64,000 nt of DNA from Hypoxylon rubiginosum (GCA_902806565.1 CADCXA010000027.1:1364001-1428000), one strand, 5' to 3'. Numbered from the stretch's first letter, positions 23,224 through 34,385 are shown. Notes: generated by a model not told the origin, from the letters alone. Program-made: numbers and translations.

Positions 23224-24514
23224 TCTTTCGCGCGTACAACTACGCCCGTACGGCATTGCTATGTGCTTTATGATAATATCACGGCGCACAGTAGCAATTC
23301 TATTTTCAAATGGGCTCGTACTCGAACAGCGGGGCTTATCGTTCTGTGATAGGGCGTCGAATCGCCTATGATCACCGGACTGTACGATGACACTGGAAAA
23401 GAAGAAAAAATCGCCGTCTACTTATGACGATCGTCTATTGCCATTCATGTTGAAGATTGTGACAGGGATACGCACAAGAGGGAAAGGAGGCGACGGCGGC
23501 ATTAAGCATTCATATGTACGGCGTTTATCGGTACAGGGAGTTCAGGCTGGAAGATTAAAGAAAAGGAACCGCGGATATTAGCAGCGGACTTGTATGGCAG
23601 TTGTCAATGAGACTTGCTCGTGTCGATGTTGTCATTGTCTTAGAGGTCTTGAAACGGCCCACGCTGCTAGTCCTGTGACATAGCATTCATTTATCCTGAA
23701 TAGTTACCGGAATGTATAACTTTCGCCTTTCCACTTAGCCTGGATTGCTTGCCCTATGCTTCGTAACCGAGCATGTGTAACTCGACCTTGGGCTATCGGG
23801 CCTTACTAACCATGTCGTGTAGCCTTTGCTATTATTTACTCCGAGCACAGCCCCTTGATGATGTACGTCGGAAGGTGGAAAATGAGAAGTGAGAAGAGAA
23901 AGATGCTACTTGGCTAACAAATATCGAGAAGAAGCGGTATTTATAAGCCTTTCGGACTTCGCTCTACGTCAGATCTGTAGAGCGTGATGAATTACATGAG
24001 GTATCGATTGAGGCTGATATCCTGTCTGCTGATCTCCGCAAGGGGGGTATCACATGGAGACGAAAATGCAACTTTCCTTTTCCAACACGCGGCTAACTTT
24101 GCCGGTGACACTGATGCTATTCTCCGCATTCCCTGACGATATGCCGGGCTTAATTCTTACGTACATGTAAGTAAGTAATCTCTACTCACGATCTTCTTCG
24201 GGACAGCGGTAGTCTGCCTTAGCACAGACGCTAAGCGAAATCTCACGCAGGATCTACAACCTAGGAGAGCCCTGCTCTGCCGGCCTCCCATCTATTTAAG
24301 GGCCCAGCCCCTCGGGTCGAACACGCATGGAACGTGACCATACATGCATGTAGCGTGACGGCATCAAGCTGACGTATAGAAGGGGGTATATTATGAACCC
24401 CAGCCTAGTCATATTTAGATGGGCATGCGATCTATACCTTTTCCCCTTCCTTCGGCGTGATACGGCACTTTTTCTCTAGCCTTCCACAGCCCAGAGGCGC
24501 CGGTGAATCGCGAT
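23224..24514. other. Intergenic region
   Basis: 3' flank of the kinase and upstream region of the CorA-like gene. No gene recognised. CT-rich block just before 24515 fits a transcription start/5' leader. Confidence 0.55.
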
Positions 24515-26461
24515 ATGGACTTATCAGGTAGACCACCACCGCAGCCCTCCAGTAATAGCCATGCTTCTGGAGACGACAATGATTCTGGCGTGAGAGGGGT
24601 ACGAGGTGGTCTGGAGCAGCAGAAGCTTGACTTGCTAGGTCCAGCTTACGTGTTAGAACAGACAGGCCAACAGCAGTTCTCTCGGAGGCGCATCATCAAC
24701 GCCGAAGAGCTGCGAGATAGCATAACCCAACGGCGCTCTGACGAGCCGTCGGAAGTAGAGCACGTACACGCGCGTCGGCTGTTCGTGATCCAGGGACTAC
24801 CCGCGGAATACCTTCAAGTCCTTAGGGATACGCTGGATATCGACCCGCGCTTCGTCGACGCGCACGCCAGCAGGCGCAGCTACAGGCCGCGGATCAGACG
24901 CAGGCGGATACAAGACGGCGGCGCGGCGAACTCTACGTCCTCCGCCTGCTTCGAGTATCCAGAGCTGCTGTCGAGTCGCCATGTCCCGCCGAACTTAGCG
25001 GGCACCACCAAGCAGACTCCTGGACTGGATGGTGATGATGCCATGGGTAAACCGCCAGCGCGTGTAATATCCGCCAACGGCGATGTAGCAGTGTTCTGTC
25101 GCGCTTCGCTATGGCTATGTCCAGAGGCAGACGGTACGTCTATATATACTTACCTGTCAGGTTATCATAAACAAGTACTCACTCACATGTTGGCAGTTCT
25201 TCTACTAGACCGTCCAGTAGAGACACGACCGCCCTCGAGGCCCGAGAACAACCCATATCGCTCGTCGGAGCTAAGCCGCGCCTCTACGATCGGGGAAGTG
25301 AACGAGTTTAGAAATGATACATTTCATAATAAGCACAACTACACCAATAGCAACAATAATCAGACAGCAAGTTTCGAAACCCTGCTCTACGAGAACCTAG
25401 CAGAAGAATGGCGCGAAGAACCCGACAGGGACGCGCTTCGGTCCCTCATCGAGGACATCGTCATCCATCAATGGAACGAGCTCTTCGAAGCGCATTCCGC
25501 AGACCTGACCCCCGGCGCGGTCGAGGCGACGGCGTTGTACTGGCAGATGCAGAGGTGCCTCGAGAAAAACCTGAGCAGCTCCGAGTTCTACGACAAGTCG
25601 CTCTACGCCTCATCCTCTCCCCCCTCTTCGGCGTCTTCAGACTGGGAATCCCTCCTATCGCGCCTCGCCCGGCTGGCCTCGCTATCGCGGCAGCTCGCCG
25701 CTCCCCCGAGCGTCGCCACCGCCGCTGTCGAGCTTCCTGCGCCCAACCAACCTCCTACGCAGCCTCGTTCTGCCGCATCAGCAGCAGCGGCAGCAGCCTA
25801 TGACCCCTTAATACCCCAGCGCAACAACAACAGCAGCAGCACGAGCTCGGCGGAGAAGAACCAGCACAGCTTAGACCGGGTGTCGTACATGGGCGGTGTC
25901 TTGCTCCCGCTGTCCATCGTGTCGAGCATCCTGTCGATGAGCGACCCGTTCGGCCCCGGCGGCAGCATGTTCTTCGTCTTCTGGGCCGTGTCCGTGCCGC
26001 TCGTCTTCGTCACCGTCTTCGTCATCTACGCCGACTCCATCCGCAAGGCCGAGGTCTGGATCGAGGTGGCCGCTGCTGGCGCCGGCGGTGGCGGTAGCGG
26101 CGCCGGCTCTGATGTCGAGAACCCCGAGGACCTGGGCCCCCACGAACACGGATACAACCGCACGGCGCCCTACAGCGCGACGGTGCAGCTGCCGGTAGTG
26201 GAGCCCAAGGCTGGTAGGGTGATGGGAATGGCGGCGCTCGGGGAGGATTATAGTAACCACCCGGGCGTCGACGAGTCGTTCGACGAGCCGTCGATGATGG
26301 CCGAGAAGATGTTCCGGAAGGGTTCCGGCAGCAGGAGGAGATGGCAGAAGCAGCAGCTGGGCTGGAAGGGCGCGTGCCTGACGGCCTTCCAGCTGTACAG
26401 GCTCAAGAAGGGGCGGCCGCCGAGCTGGGGAGGCAACGTACGACGCGAAAGGACGGATTAG
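24515..26461 (+). CDS. Fungal CorA-like (Mg2+ transporter superfamily) membrane protein
   Basis: Probable membrane protein of the large fungal CorA-like group. Start taken at the ATG at 24515 (MDLSGRPPPQPSS); the frame is open slightly upstream only through a GTG. Best model joins 24515-25133 to 25197-26461 (627 residues), removing a 63-nt GT..AG segment that is itself in frame and stop-free, so unspliced RNA would add 21 residues. Features: FVIQGLPAEYLQVLRDTL and FVDAHASRRSYRPR (typical of the family), a long helical middle part, and two transmembrane helices near 500-560 (GGVLLPLSIVSSILSM; MFFVFWAVSVPLVFVTVFVIY). The canonical CorA GMN loop is replaced by DPFGPGGS. A Gly/Ala-rich and basic tail follows. 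Ion specificity unknown. Confidence 0.75.
   Translation: MDLSGRPPPQPSSNSHASGDDNDSGVRGVRGGLEQQKLDLLGPAYVLEQTGQQQFSRRRIINAEELRDSITQRRSDEPSEVEHVHARRLFVIQGLPAEYLQVLRDTLDIDPRFVDAHASRRSYRPRIRRRRIQDGGAANSTSSACFEYPELLSSRHVPPNLAGTTKQTPGLDGDDAMGKPPARVISANGDVAVFCRASLWLCPEADGTSIYTYLSGYHKQVLTHMLAVLLLDRPVETRPPSRPENNPYRSSELSRASTIGEVNEFRNDTFHNKHNYTNSNNNQTASFETLLYENLAEEWREEPDRDALRSLIEDIVIHQWNELFEAHSADLTPGAVEATALYWQMQRCLEKNLSSSEFYDKSLYASSSPPSSASSDWESLLSRLARLASLSRQLAAPPSVATAAVELPAPNQPPTQPRSAASAAAAAAYDPLIPQRNNNSSSTSSAEKNQHSLDRVSYMGGVLLPLSIVSSILSMSDPFGPGGSMFFVFWAVSVPLVFVTVFVIYADSIRKAEVWIEVAAAGAGGGGSGAGSDVENPEDLGPHEHGYNRTAPYSATVQLPVVEPKAGRVMGMAALGEDYSNHPGVDESFDEPSMMAEKMFRKGSGSRRRWQKQQLGWKGACLTAFQLYRLKKGRPPSWGGNVRRERTD
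25134..25196 (+). other. 63-nt in-frame, stop-free intron
   Basis: Begins GTACGTCT and ends TTGGCAG; splicing restores PEADVLLLDRP. Length divisible by three and no stop, so retention gives a protein with 21 extra residues. Confidence 0.65.
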
Positions 26462-26578
26462 CATTGTCGAGATTTTAATTAAAAAAACAAGCGGTCTACG
26501 CTTCATCTTGTATTTTTACTGTTGTAGATTTAAAGCTATGCTAAGGGTGTGGGTAGTAAACGCCGTTCCTGACGATAT

Positions 26579-27951
26579 TCAAGTTTCAACGGACTTGAGT
26601 ATTTGACCACCGCGCTCTTTATCGTGGTTTGTGATGCATAGTCGGAAGTGAACCACAAGTTCCATGTTCGGCATGTCATTTATCCTCTCTTTGCTCCAAG
26701 GGTGGGTATGGTCGAACTGCTGTACCGTATCAAGAACTGCTCCGGGTTCGATTATGGACCTCATCTGGACGTTGGTCTGGTCTTCCGAGAAGACGAGGGC
26801 GGATGATGGAATATCGTCCTGTCCTCCGAGCCAGAGGTTCTTGAGATCATTGTGCGACTGGTCTATGTATCCATAATCCGGATCGGTTATGTCTTCTAGG
26901 AAATCAGCAACTCTCCGCTATGTCATGATCAACTGTTAGTAACTATGACTCGGGAGTTTGGCTGAAGGGCCAGGGGCATTATAGAATTAGCAGAACGAAT
27001 TAGACAGACAACACACGCTCAGCTTACATTTCGGGACAGCCACTCCATTCCAAGTTAAAATGAAAACGAAAAGCTGCGGCTACTGACCTGGAAAAACGCT
27101 GGATCGGACTCTTCAACATATAACTTTCCTAGCTGCCGCAGTTTACCGCGATCATGAGCGTCCACTAGTAGGGTGTGACATCTGTCGATGCCCTTCCCAA
27201 AAATCTCTTGTACCTTGGGAGATCTACCAAGGTGCATCAGTATGCTGTCGTGGTAGAACTGATACCGCGGCACGCCGGACCAGAAGCCGCGCGTGCGCTT
27301 CCACTGCTCCACGAAGAACCTCCCCGAGGGGCCGACCAGCGCGGCCAGGCCCACGCAGACGGGGCTCGCGGGCGAGGTGCCGAAGTAGACCCTGGTGACG
27401 GCGGGGTTGTTGGCGGGCTCCAGGACGACGCCGTCCCGCTCCCGGACCTGGCCCGGGACGAACTGGGCGACGGGGTCGTCGAAGCAGAGCGTGTCCGTCG
27501 ACGGGTCGAACCACGTGGCCAGCCTGATCACCCGGCCGGTGCCGCGGGGGCGGCTCCCGACCAATTTCCATGATCCGGACAGCAGGGCGAACTTGCGCGC
27601 CTCGCGGCACGCCGAGAGCAGCGCCGGCTGGGCGAGCAGCACGGCCACCAGGTCGGAGTTGCGGACCCGCCAGGCATCGTGGTCCAAGTCCTTGGCGACG
27701 TCGGCCTCGCCGTCCTGCCTGGTAGGCACTGTCTCCTGTCGGATTTCGAAGACGCGGTGCGGCAGGGAGAATCGCCAGATGAGGAGTCTAAGCTCGGCGG
27801 GTAGTTCTGGGAATCGCGGGAAAGTGAGATCAACTGTAGTAGCGGTCGTTGTAATAGTAGTAGCAGTAGTAGTAGCAGCAATAGTTTCAGACTGCTCTAC
27901 CATGACTTCCTGCTTTCGTCTTGTGTGAACCCGCCTTTTCGTTTTCGACAT
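26579..27951 (-). CDS. 2EXR domain protein
   Basis: Member of the fungal 2EXR family (function unknown). Two exons, 27088-27951 and 26579-26917, giving 400 residues; the 170-nt intron was placed because it opens a long conserved-looking C-terminal frame. N-terminus is basic (KTKRRVHTRRK), then a Thr-rich run and the diagnostic FPRFPELPAELRLLIWRFSL (about residues 46-65). LLSACREARKFALL and TLCFDDPVAQF also fit the family. C-terminal exon contains GQILKSVET at the end. The stop-codon alternative within the intron (ending VSSRSFSFSF) is less likely. High GC (about 27220-27720) relative to neighbours. The family is expanded and often variable between strains. Confidence 0.82.
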
Positions 27952-28380
27952 AAATCTAGGGCTGTTTTATTTTGTCTGGATATATGAACGAAATATAAAG
28001 ACAAACACGTAGATATCGCCTGTTAGATCTCGGGCAGCCTCATGCAAGATTTCAAGGAGCGGTCAGGCCAGCACGAGGAGACAAGTAGACAAGAGAATAG
28101 AGAAGAGCACATGGCCAGCGGAGAGCAAACGGGATATACTACCAAATAAGGAAAACAACGGCGCTTGGCAGGAATACCTCCCGGCCGAGACTCGCGGAAA
28201 CCGACGGACTAGGTACGCTGGCCGAGCCAAGATCAACTGACCGCCAGGTTAACAGGCTGTCTAGAGAATACAGCACCGTAGAATCGAGAAGCGCTCTCCG
28301 TCCTAGCTATGCACAAAGCCGGCGGGCGTATGGGCGAATAACTGGATTATTAGGGCTTAATAGCTTCTCATAAGCCTTAC
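27952..28380. other. Intergenic region before the decayed cluster
   Basis: Upstream of the 2EXR gene. Nothing recognised. Confidence 0.5.
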
Positions 28381-29190
28381 TAAGATAAAACAGTCGGCCG
28401 AGGCAGAGGAGAAGGAGCTGTGATATATTCCACTTTCATAGACTTTGGCATTGTGTCACCCCTTTCGGGGTTCGGACAAACCGAGCGTACTAGGTCGGAG
28501 ATATGTGCGGAGCATTTCACCCTCCGGGCACTAACAGATTTGTATGTGCAGCTACAGAGAGCGCTGTTAGCACGGGGGAAAGTAATATGCGTTTTCTGGG
28601 TATCGCACGAATAGCACACCACGGATCCGACGACCAATTTTTCGATAGAAAGCGTATTTACGGAGACAACTGAATTTCCGAGAAGTAAACGGTTGGAGAC
28701 GATACTTACTAATGCTCATCAATATTTCTGAGCTCCTGTCAGTCCGGCACATCGCCTGGGAAGGACAGTCTCGTCAATCATCACCGACTCCTCGATCATG
28801 CCTGCTTTGATATTGCCTAAAACCTCAAGGCATTGCTCGTCTGCGAATGAGTGAAGGATCTTACGGAGATAGTAAGCTCGGGCACCTGAGCAATGGACGA
28901 GCTGATGTCAGCTGAGATATCCATTAGGTATACAAGACTTCTAGGAGCGAGATCTATCATTGACTGGCTTGGGCATAAAAATATCATATGCTTCTACTTC
29001 GATATTTGCGAGGCTAGAAAGCGCTACTACTTTCGCCTTTTGTACGACCTCTGGCCGGTCTTGAAGGATCACCCTTCCAGGGAGAGTCTTGTGAGGGCAG
29101 GGAGCAGTGTGGATGAGGTATCCCTAATCCAAGTGACATACCAGGGTTCTCTCCAACATCACACCCCTTCCTTATAAACCTCGTTGGGGC
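28381..29190 (-). pseudogene. O-methyltransferase remnant (secondary-metabolism type)
   Basis: Minus-strand reading recovers pieces of a SAM-dependent O-methyltransferase of the kind that decorates polyketides: a DVG remnant of the SAM loop (about 29145), LPGRVILQDRPEVVQKAK, SLANIEVEAYDIFMPKPV, then GARAYYLRKILHSFADEQ and SVMIDETVLP near 28800. The pieces cannot be read through: the frame breaks between MPKPV and GARAYY, a TGA follows GAQKY, and the N-terminal dimerisation half is absent. A well-formed intron (28552-28709, GTAAGT..GTGCTAAC..GTAG) survives. The possible 79-nt intron at 28886-28964 joins in the wrong phase. Next to broken MFS and P450 genes, so probably a dead cluster member. 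Confidence 0.8.
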
Positions 29191-29245
29191 CAATGTCTGC
29201 TAAATGACAAAGAAAACATGAAGCAGCTCAACTGGAAAATGGGTC

Positions 29246-29725
29246 GATTTTCAGATCTTGGGAGGTATCGGCTCCGGTGCCGGTTTACAGCTGGTTCGTC
29301 CTCCCCTGGCAATCCGGCACATAAGCCGTTTCCTTCTCGTCCATAGCTAATTCAGCCTACACTGGGCTATCACTACCGTCCAAGCCTCTATGGGCGGTGA
29401 AGAACTCGCACCTGGCATCGCATTTTGCATGTTCTGCCAGAACCTCGGTCCAACCATCGCGCTGACCCTTATGAACGTCATATTCAGCTCGACGCTGCCA
29501 GGAGAGCTCCGTCAGCACGCGCCGCTGGTCGACCTCGCGGCCGTTGTATCTGCAGGAAGCACAGACTTCCGCACCATCGTCCCTCCTAGAGAGTTGCCGG
29601 GCGTACTCATCGCATATGCGAACAGCATCGACTAGGTATTCTACCTAGTTGCGGGCTTTGCGGCAGCAGGGGGAATAGCCTTGTGAGGGATGGGATGGAA
29701 TGACCTACGGATCAAGAAAGTGTGA
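29246..29725 (+). pseudogene. MFS efflux transporter remnant (C-terminal part)
   Basis: Matches the last third of a 14-helix drug:H+ antiporter: ILGGIGSGAG near the start, AITTVQASMGGEELAPGIAF, FCQNLGPTIALTLMNVIFS, PRELPGVLIAYANSID, then VFYLVAGFAAAGGIAL and GMGWNDLRIKK. In-frame stops break it: TAG at 29633-29635 and TGA at 29684-29686, before the natural-looking end at 29723-29725. The N-terminal helices are missing upstream, where the O-methyltransferase remnant begins on the other strand. The reading between GSGAG and AITTVQ also needs an intron or frame change. Confidence 0.82.
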
Positions 29726-29892
29726 CGAATCTCTTGATTACTTACTTGTAATCCAAGTGTTTGTAGATTCCTGATTTTAGGGGTAACAATAGACAGATAG
29801 GGTTCACTGATTCATAAAGAGGGTTTTCTGTATTTTACTATGGCCAACCAGCCTTGATTTGGAGAGGATTTGGAACCCCTATGTTTCTATCT

Positions 29893-31579
29893 AGCTTCTA
29901 GGAAACTTCCAACTCGTGCAGCAATGTCTTGGTGACGGTGCTCTTTGTCAATTGGGCCCGCTCCATACTTCAGAACTACGCTGCCGCCCGCACCATCGGC
30001 ATCCCCATACGTATCATTCCCTTCGGCCCTTTCAACCCATTCCGGTCGCTCGTCGACCGGAAAGTTGCCTTGTTTCTTGGCCGCTTTCCATTCATTCGAC
30101 ATAACTCCATCACTCGCTACAACTGGCGTGGATGGGACATAGAAGACAGGTGGCAGTCCCATTATGAAATGGGAGACGTCTTCGTCCTGGTAACTCCCCA
30201 GTACAATATGGTGCAAATCAACAACCCACAAGCCACCACGAGCGTCTTTAAGAGAAACACCGACTTCCCGCGACCAGTTTGGGTCAATGATGTCCTCGGC
30301 GTCTTTGGTCCGAACATATCCTGTGCTGAAGGGCAGTCATGGAAGATGCAGCGGAGAATTGCGACACGTTGCTTCAATGAGGCAAACCACGAGATCGTGT
30401 GGTCCGAAACTCTTGGACTGGCTGACGACATGCTCCGTTATTGGTCCTCTAAGACATATATTAAATCCAGTGCCGATGACATACGCACGCTTACGCTGAA
30501 CGTGCTTGCTCGAGCTGGGTTCGGCAAGTCTGTCAAGTTTCGCGGCCACGAGGAGGAGAAATCAACTAATGAGATTCAGGCCATGAGCTATAGGGAATCT
30601 TTAGGCCTTATTCTCGAGAACTTAATCCTCATCTTAGCACTCGGTCCCCAAGACTTTAGCATTTCTTGCCCGCTACTGGCTTCCTGCCAAACTAAAGACC
30701 ATAAACAACGCAGTTGTCTCATTCCAGACATATATGACAACCACGTATGAGGAGCAGAAGCGTGCATTCGCCGCCGGGGAAAAGAATTCCGATAACAACC
30801 TGATGACACTCCTGGTTCGCGCGTCACAAGAAGCTGCTAGCGAGGGACTGCAAGGCCTTACCGAGAGCGAGATATACGGTAACATGTTCACATTCAACTT
30901 TGCCGGTCACGATACAACAGCCCATAGTTCTCCATTCGCCCTGTACTTCCTTGCGGCAAACCCCGATGTCCAGGATTGGATTTCCGAGGAGATTCAATGT
31001 GTCCTCGGGGACCGGCAGCCGCATGAGATGGACTATCGTGCTGACTTCCCACGTTTCAAGCGCTGTTTGTCTGTACTATACGAAACGTTGCGACTTTACA
31101 CTATCGTTCCTGCAGTAAAATGGACTGGCGACCGAGCAACGACGCTTGCCGTAGGGGATAGGACTCTAACTCTGCCCCCGAAGACTATACTGCTGCCCAG
31201 CTATGCTTCCATGCATACTGATCCCAAGTATTGGGGGTCTGATTCGCTACAGTGGCGTCCCTCCCGCTGGATCAAGCCCGGTTCGTCCGATAAGCTGGGC
31301 TATGAGGAAATCGACATGAACGAGCGTGGTGTATTCTTGGGATGGTCCGAGGGCACGCGCGACTGCCCCGGCAAGAAGTTTTCCCAAGTCGAACTCGTGG
31401 CTCTCATGGTAGGGCTATTCCGGCAGTGGCGGGTCGACCCGGTTAAGCACCACCCGAGTGAGAGCACCGAGGCCGCGCGCCAGCGTATCATGAACCTAAT
31501 CAGGAAGGTCAGCGGCTGGGTACTGTTGCTACAGATGCTGCATCCAGAGCGAGGGCCTTTGGTATGGAGGAAGGCATAG
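29893..31579 (+). pseudogene. Cytochrome P450 with frameshift and no start codon
   Basis: Haem monooxygenase, fungal E-class. From about 29929 the frame reads NWARSILQNYAAART...PFGPFNPF, RRIATRCFNEANHEIVW and SLGLILENLILILALGP, then must shift at the CCCC run 30646-30649 into the frame of LPAKLKTINNAVVSFQTY. It then runs to the stop at 31579 through I-helix FNFAGHDTTAHS, K-helix YETLRL and haem loop GWSEGTRDCPGKKF (Cys ligand present). All catalytic motifs are intact. One surplus C explains the break, so a homopolymer sequencing error is a real alternative. At the 5' end no ATG lies between the in-frame TAG (about 29899) and the conserved region, so a first exon or the start is lost. Neighbouring remnants support decay. 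Confidence 0.8.
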
Positions 31580-32111
31580 TCAAGAGCAATGACGCAAATG
31601 TATAGGGCATTATTATTACTGCACCGAGAGCAGCGTGTATTGGTAGAAACGTTGGTAGTTAAGTCGTAGAGTAAACAGAGTGGCAAATCAGTCGGCAGTA
31701 GAAATTAGCCCTTCCTGTCCATGTAGGCGTCGGCACATTTTAATATCATTATACAGCAGTGATGAATCAAATAGTGAATAATTCTAAGTTCAACCCGCGC
31801 AAGTATAACAGGTCCAATTTGTTATTAATTATAGTCATTCAAGTCATGTGCTCAGCGTTTCCTCAGGCCTACCTCGAACTCAATCTTATCGCCGAAGCTG
31901 TTCCTGACCCCTGCCCGTTGTGGGGTGGTTTAGTGGTTGTTAAACCTTCAACGTCATTGGCGGGGAATTCGAGAGGCTCAATTCCACACAGAAAAAGACC
32001 CCTCCTTAAACCTTAAACGACACGCTCAACGCGTTTACGCGTGTCTTCTCTATACTCACCAACGGCTTCCATCACGCATTGGTCGAGTCCATATACTCAC
32101 CGTCTGCTATC
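31580..32111. other. Intergenic region upstream of Dad3
   Basis: Holds the 3' flank of the P450 and the Dad3 promoter with two ACGCGT boxes. Confidence 0.6.
32029..32042. promoter_or_regulatory. Paired MCB-like ACGCGT boxes upstream of Dad3
   Basis: Perfect ACGCGT at 32029-32034 and 32037-32042, 8 bp apart, about 70-83 bp before the Dad3 start codon. MBF-type cell-cycle elements by sequence; regulation is inferred. Confidence 0.6.
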
Positions 32112-32505
32112 ATGATGGAAGGACAAGCACCCAATCCGCTACTGTCTCCGCCTGAGCTCACACCGCTAGAGCAAGAGGTCCTCGAGGAGTACGAGCGCCT
32201 GGCGGAGAACATGAAGAAGGCAAGTCCCCCCCCTTATCTGCCCTCCAACCTATCGTGTGAGCATATGGATCATGGATCACTACTACCTGGATGGGAAAAG
32301 AAAGAAAAAAACAAGCAAGTTAACCATGTCGCAACAGCTCGCCAATGTCCTCGACACCATGGCCGGCCAGCCGACGAGCGAGATCCTCGACGGCCTACGC
32401 GAGCTCGAGCGCAAGACGAGCCTAGTCTTCACCCTGCTCAAGGCGAGTGTCTACAGCATCGTGTTGCAGCAGGAGATAGACTGGGGCGACCATTCGAGGG
32501 GTTGA
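32112..32505 (+). CDS. DAD3: DASH complex subunit Dad3
   Basis: Small subunit of the DASH/Dam1 ring that couples kinetochores to microtubules. Two exons, 32112-32219 and 32338-32505, give 91 residues. N-terminal LSPPELTPLEQEVLEEYERLAENM and C-terminal TSEILDGLRELERKTSLVF...LLKASVYSIVLQQ match the Dad3 family closely. The intron is of the rare GC-AG class: donor AAG|GCAAGT, the standard compensating consensus, with acceptor GCAACAG. No GT donor nearby keeps the frame. A second ATG at 32115 could serve as start. Convergent with the uS5m gene. Confidence 0.92.
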
Positions 32506-33001
32506 ACGAGCTGCGCGAGTGGCGGAGGGCGCAAAATCACAAAAGAAAATATACACTGTGGCCGATTACATCATGTTAAACGATCGGAGCGTCGCATCGA
32601 GACCCCAAGACCATGGCGATGCGATATCTATGCGATACTTGTCTGTGACCTGTCAATTGGGTCGAGATCGAACGGCATATCACGTCGGATTCTGCTATTG
32701 GTGGGTGATGAAGCATTGTCCGTAAAATCCACAGCAGCCGTGGACATTGCCAGCTCGTAAAAGATGAGCATCCCGACTACATAAGCTACGCGGGCGCAAA
32801 AGGGGCCAGAGATTGGCATATACAAACCATGTATATCTAGGCTAGCATATAACAGGAGATACCCAAAATGAATCAATGACAAAGCACGAATTGTGCACAG
32901 GAGATGCCTCGCACGTTCATCATACCAAACTTGGCCTAGTTTATAGAATTGCTGCTCATCTTCATGATATTTATACAATTGATTGGTCGATATGGGATCG
33001 A
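32506..33001. other. Convergent intergenic region
   Basis: 3' flanks of Dad3 (+) and uS5m (-). Nothing recognised. Confidence 0.6.
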
Positions 33002-34385
33002 TTAATACACGTTCCCGCCGTAGTACACCTTACGCACGTCCACCAGCTTCTTGCCCCTGCCGACGGCGATCTCGTTGGGGTCCTTTTGGCTCTGCAAGGC
33101 CTCGATGCAAGCCTTCACCGAGTTCATCGGGTTTCTCGACCGCGGCATCTTGGCCGCGATGTCGTGGATGCCCACGGCCCGGAAGATTTCGAAGAGCCGG
33201 TGGGAGGCGCGTAGACCGAAGCCTTTGTTGAGAGATATTATCAGCAAGATGTTTGGCTAGACACTAAATAGCAAAAAAAGGGAGAAAAAAAAGTAGGTGT
33301 GGTAGATGTATGTATGACTTACCAGGTGGTCGGGCGTCGATCTGGACTATGGTCGCGCCGACCTTGCCCTTCACGGACCCGTAGATGGTCCTGTCCTCGT
33401 ACCGGCGGATCGGCCGCATGTTCTGGATGGCCAGCAGCTTGGCCTTCAGCCTGGCCACCGACATCTCGACGCTCTTCGCGACGCCGACGCCGAGCCGGCC
33501 GTTGCCGTTGCCGGCGATGGCCAGCACCCACGCGCTCTGGATCTTGCCCAGGCGCGTCTGGTTGCTGACGAACCGGATGACGAGGGTCTTGGTGACGACG
33601 CCGAGGATGTCGCCCACGCTCAGGCCCGTCCGCCGCTTCAGGTTCTGGTAGATGCCCTCGTCGTCCTTGCCCTGGTCCTCCGGGTCGATCGGCGGCTTGT
33701 ACATGCCCGCGACGCCCGCGAGCTTCTTGCCGAGCGCCGGCGCGACCGCCGAGTTGCTCGGCCCGTTGCTGTTCGCCAGGGTCTCGGGCTCGAGGAAGTA
33801 CTTGGCCTCCTCCATCGGCAGGTCGACGCGCTCCTTCAATATCTTCTCCATATCCTGCGTCGACATGTTTTCAAAGTTCACATCTTTCGGTATCAATTCC
33901 TCGAGGCGCCTACTCAAGTCTTCGGTGTGCTCCTCGAGCGTCATAAACCTGGCCCGCGGGTTGGGCGGTGGATTGGTCTTCGGGCGCTTGTCGATAATGG
34001 GATAGATCTTGCTGAAGTCGTCGAGGTATGGCAGCCGGTAGGGGTCGTTCCGTACCCGACCTTGTATCGTCAAGTCCTTCGGGTCGATAGCCGCTTCACC
34101 AGCCTCGAGGGCGGTCATCTGCTCAGACGTGTACCTCTTCTTCAGAACCTCCACCTCTTCCGGTGTGTATTTAGGAAACGTTTCCTTGGTGTACTCCTCG
34201 ATCTTTTCCGGCGATACCAAACCCATCTCCTCAGCTCGTATGCTCTTAAATCGGGGCTTCCGTCTCGCGGCGAGCTGCGCCGAGCTGTGGAAGGGGGCGT
34301 GACATTGTGATGGTGGTGCTGCTGGTTTGACGGCGGCAGCAAGCCGCCTGGAGAGCAGGCACCGTGCTGATCGTGCTACGCTCAT
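33002..34385 (-). CDS. Mitochondrial small-subunit ribosomal protein uS5m
   Basis: Mitoribosome 37S component homologous to bacterial S5. Two exons, 33323-34385 and 33002-33222, give 427 residues; the 100-nt intron joins ARPPG to GFGLRASH. N-terminus MSVARSARCLLSRRLAAAV is a typical matrix-targeting presequence, followed by a fungal extension of about 230 residues. S5 core: KRRTGLSVGDILGVVTKTLVIRFV (double-stranded RNA-binding fold), WVLAIAGNGNGRLGVGVAKS, then C-terminal GFGLRASHRLFEIFRAVGI and IHDIAAKMPRSRNPMNSVKA. GC content is high across 33350-33830, higher than flanks. Divergent from the F-box gene. Confidence 0.93.

Noticed and set aside
25871..26506. 211-residue minus-strand open frame
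   Set aside because: Antisense to the CorA-like gene; His/Arg-rich composition is a GC-rich shadow.
28893..29177. 94-residue plus-strand open frame
   Set aside because: It is antisense to the O-methyltransferase remnant, which explains the conserved signal on the minus strand.
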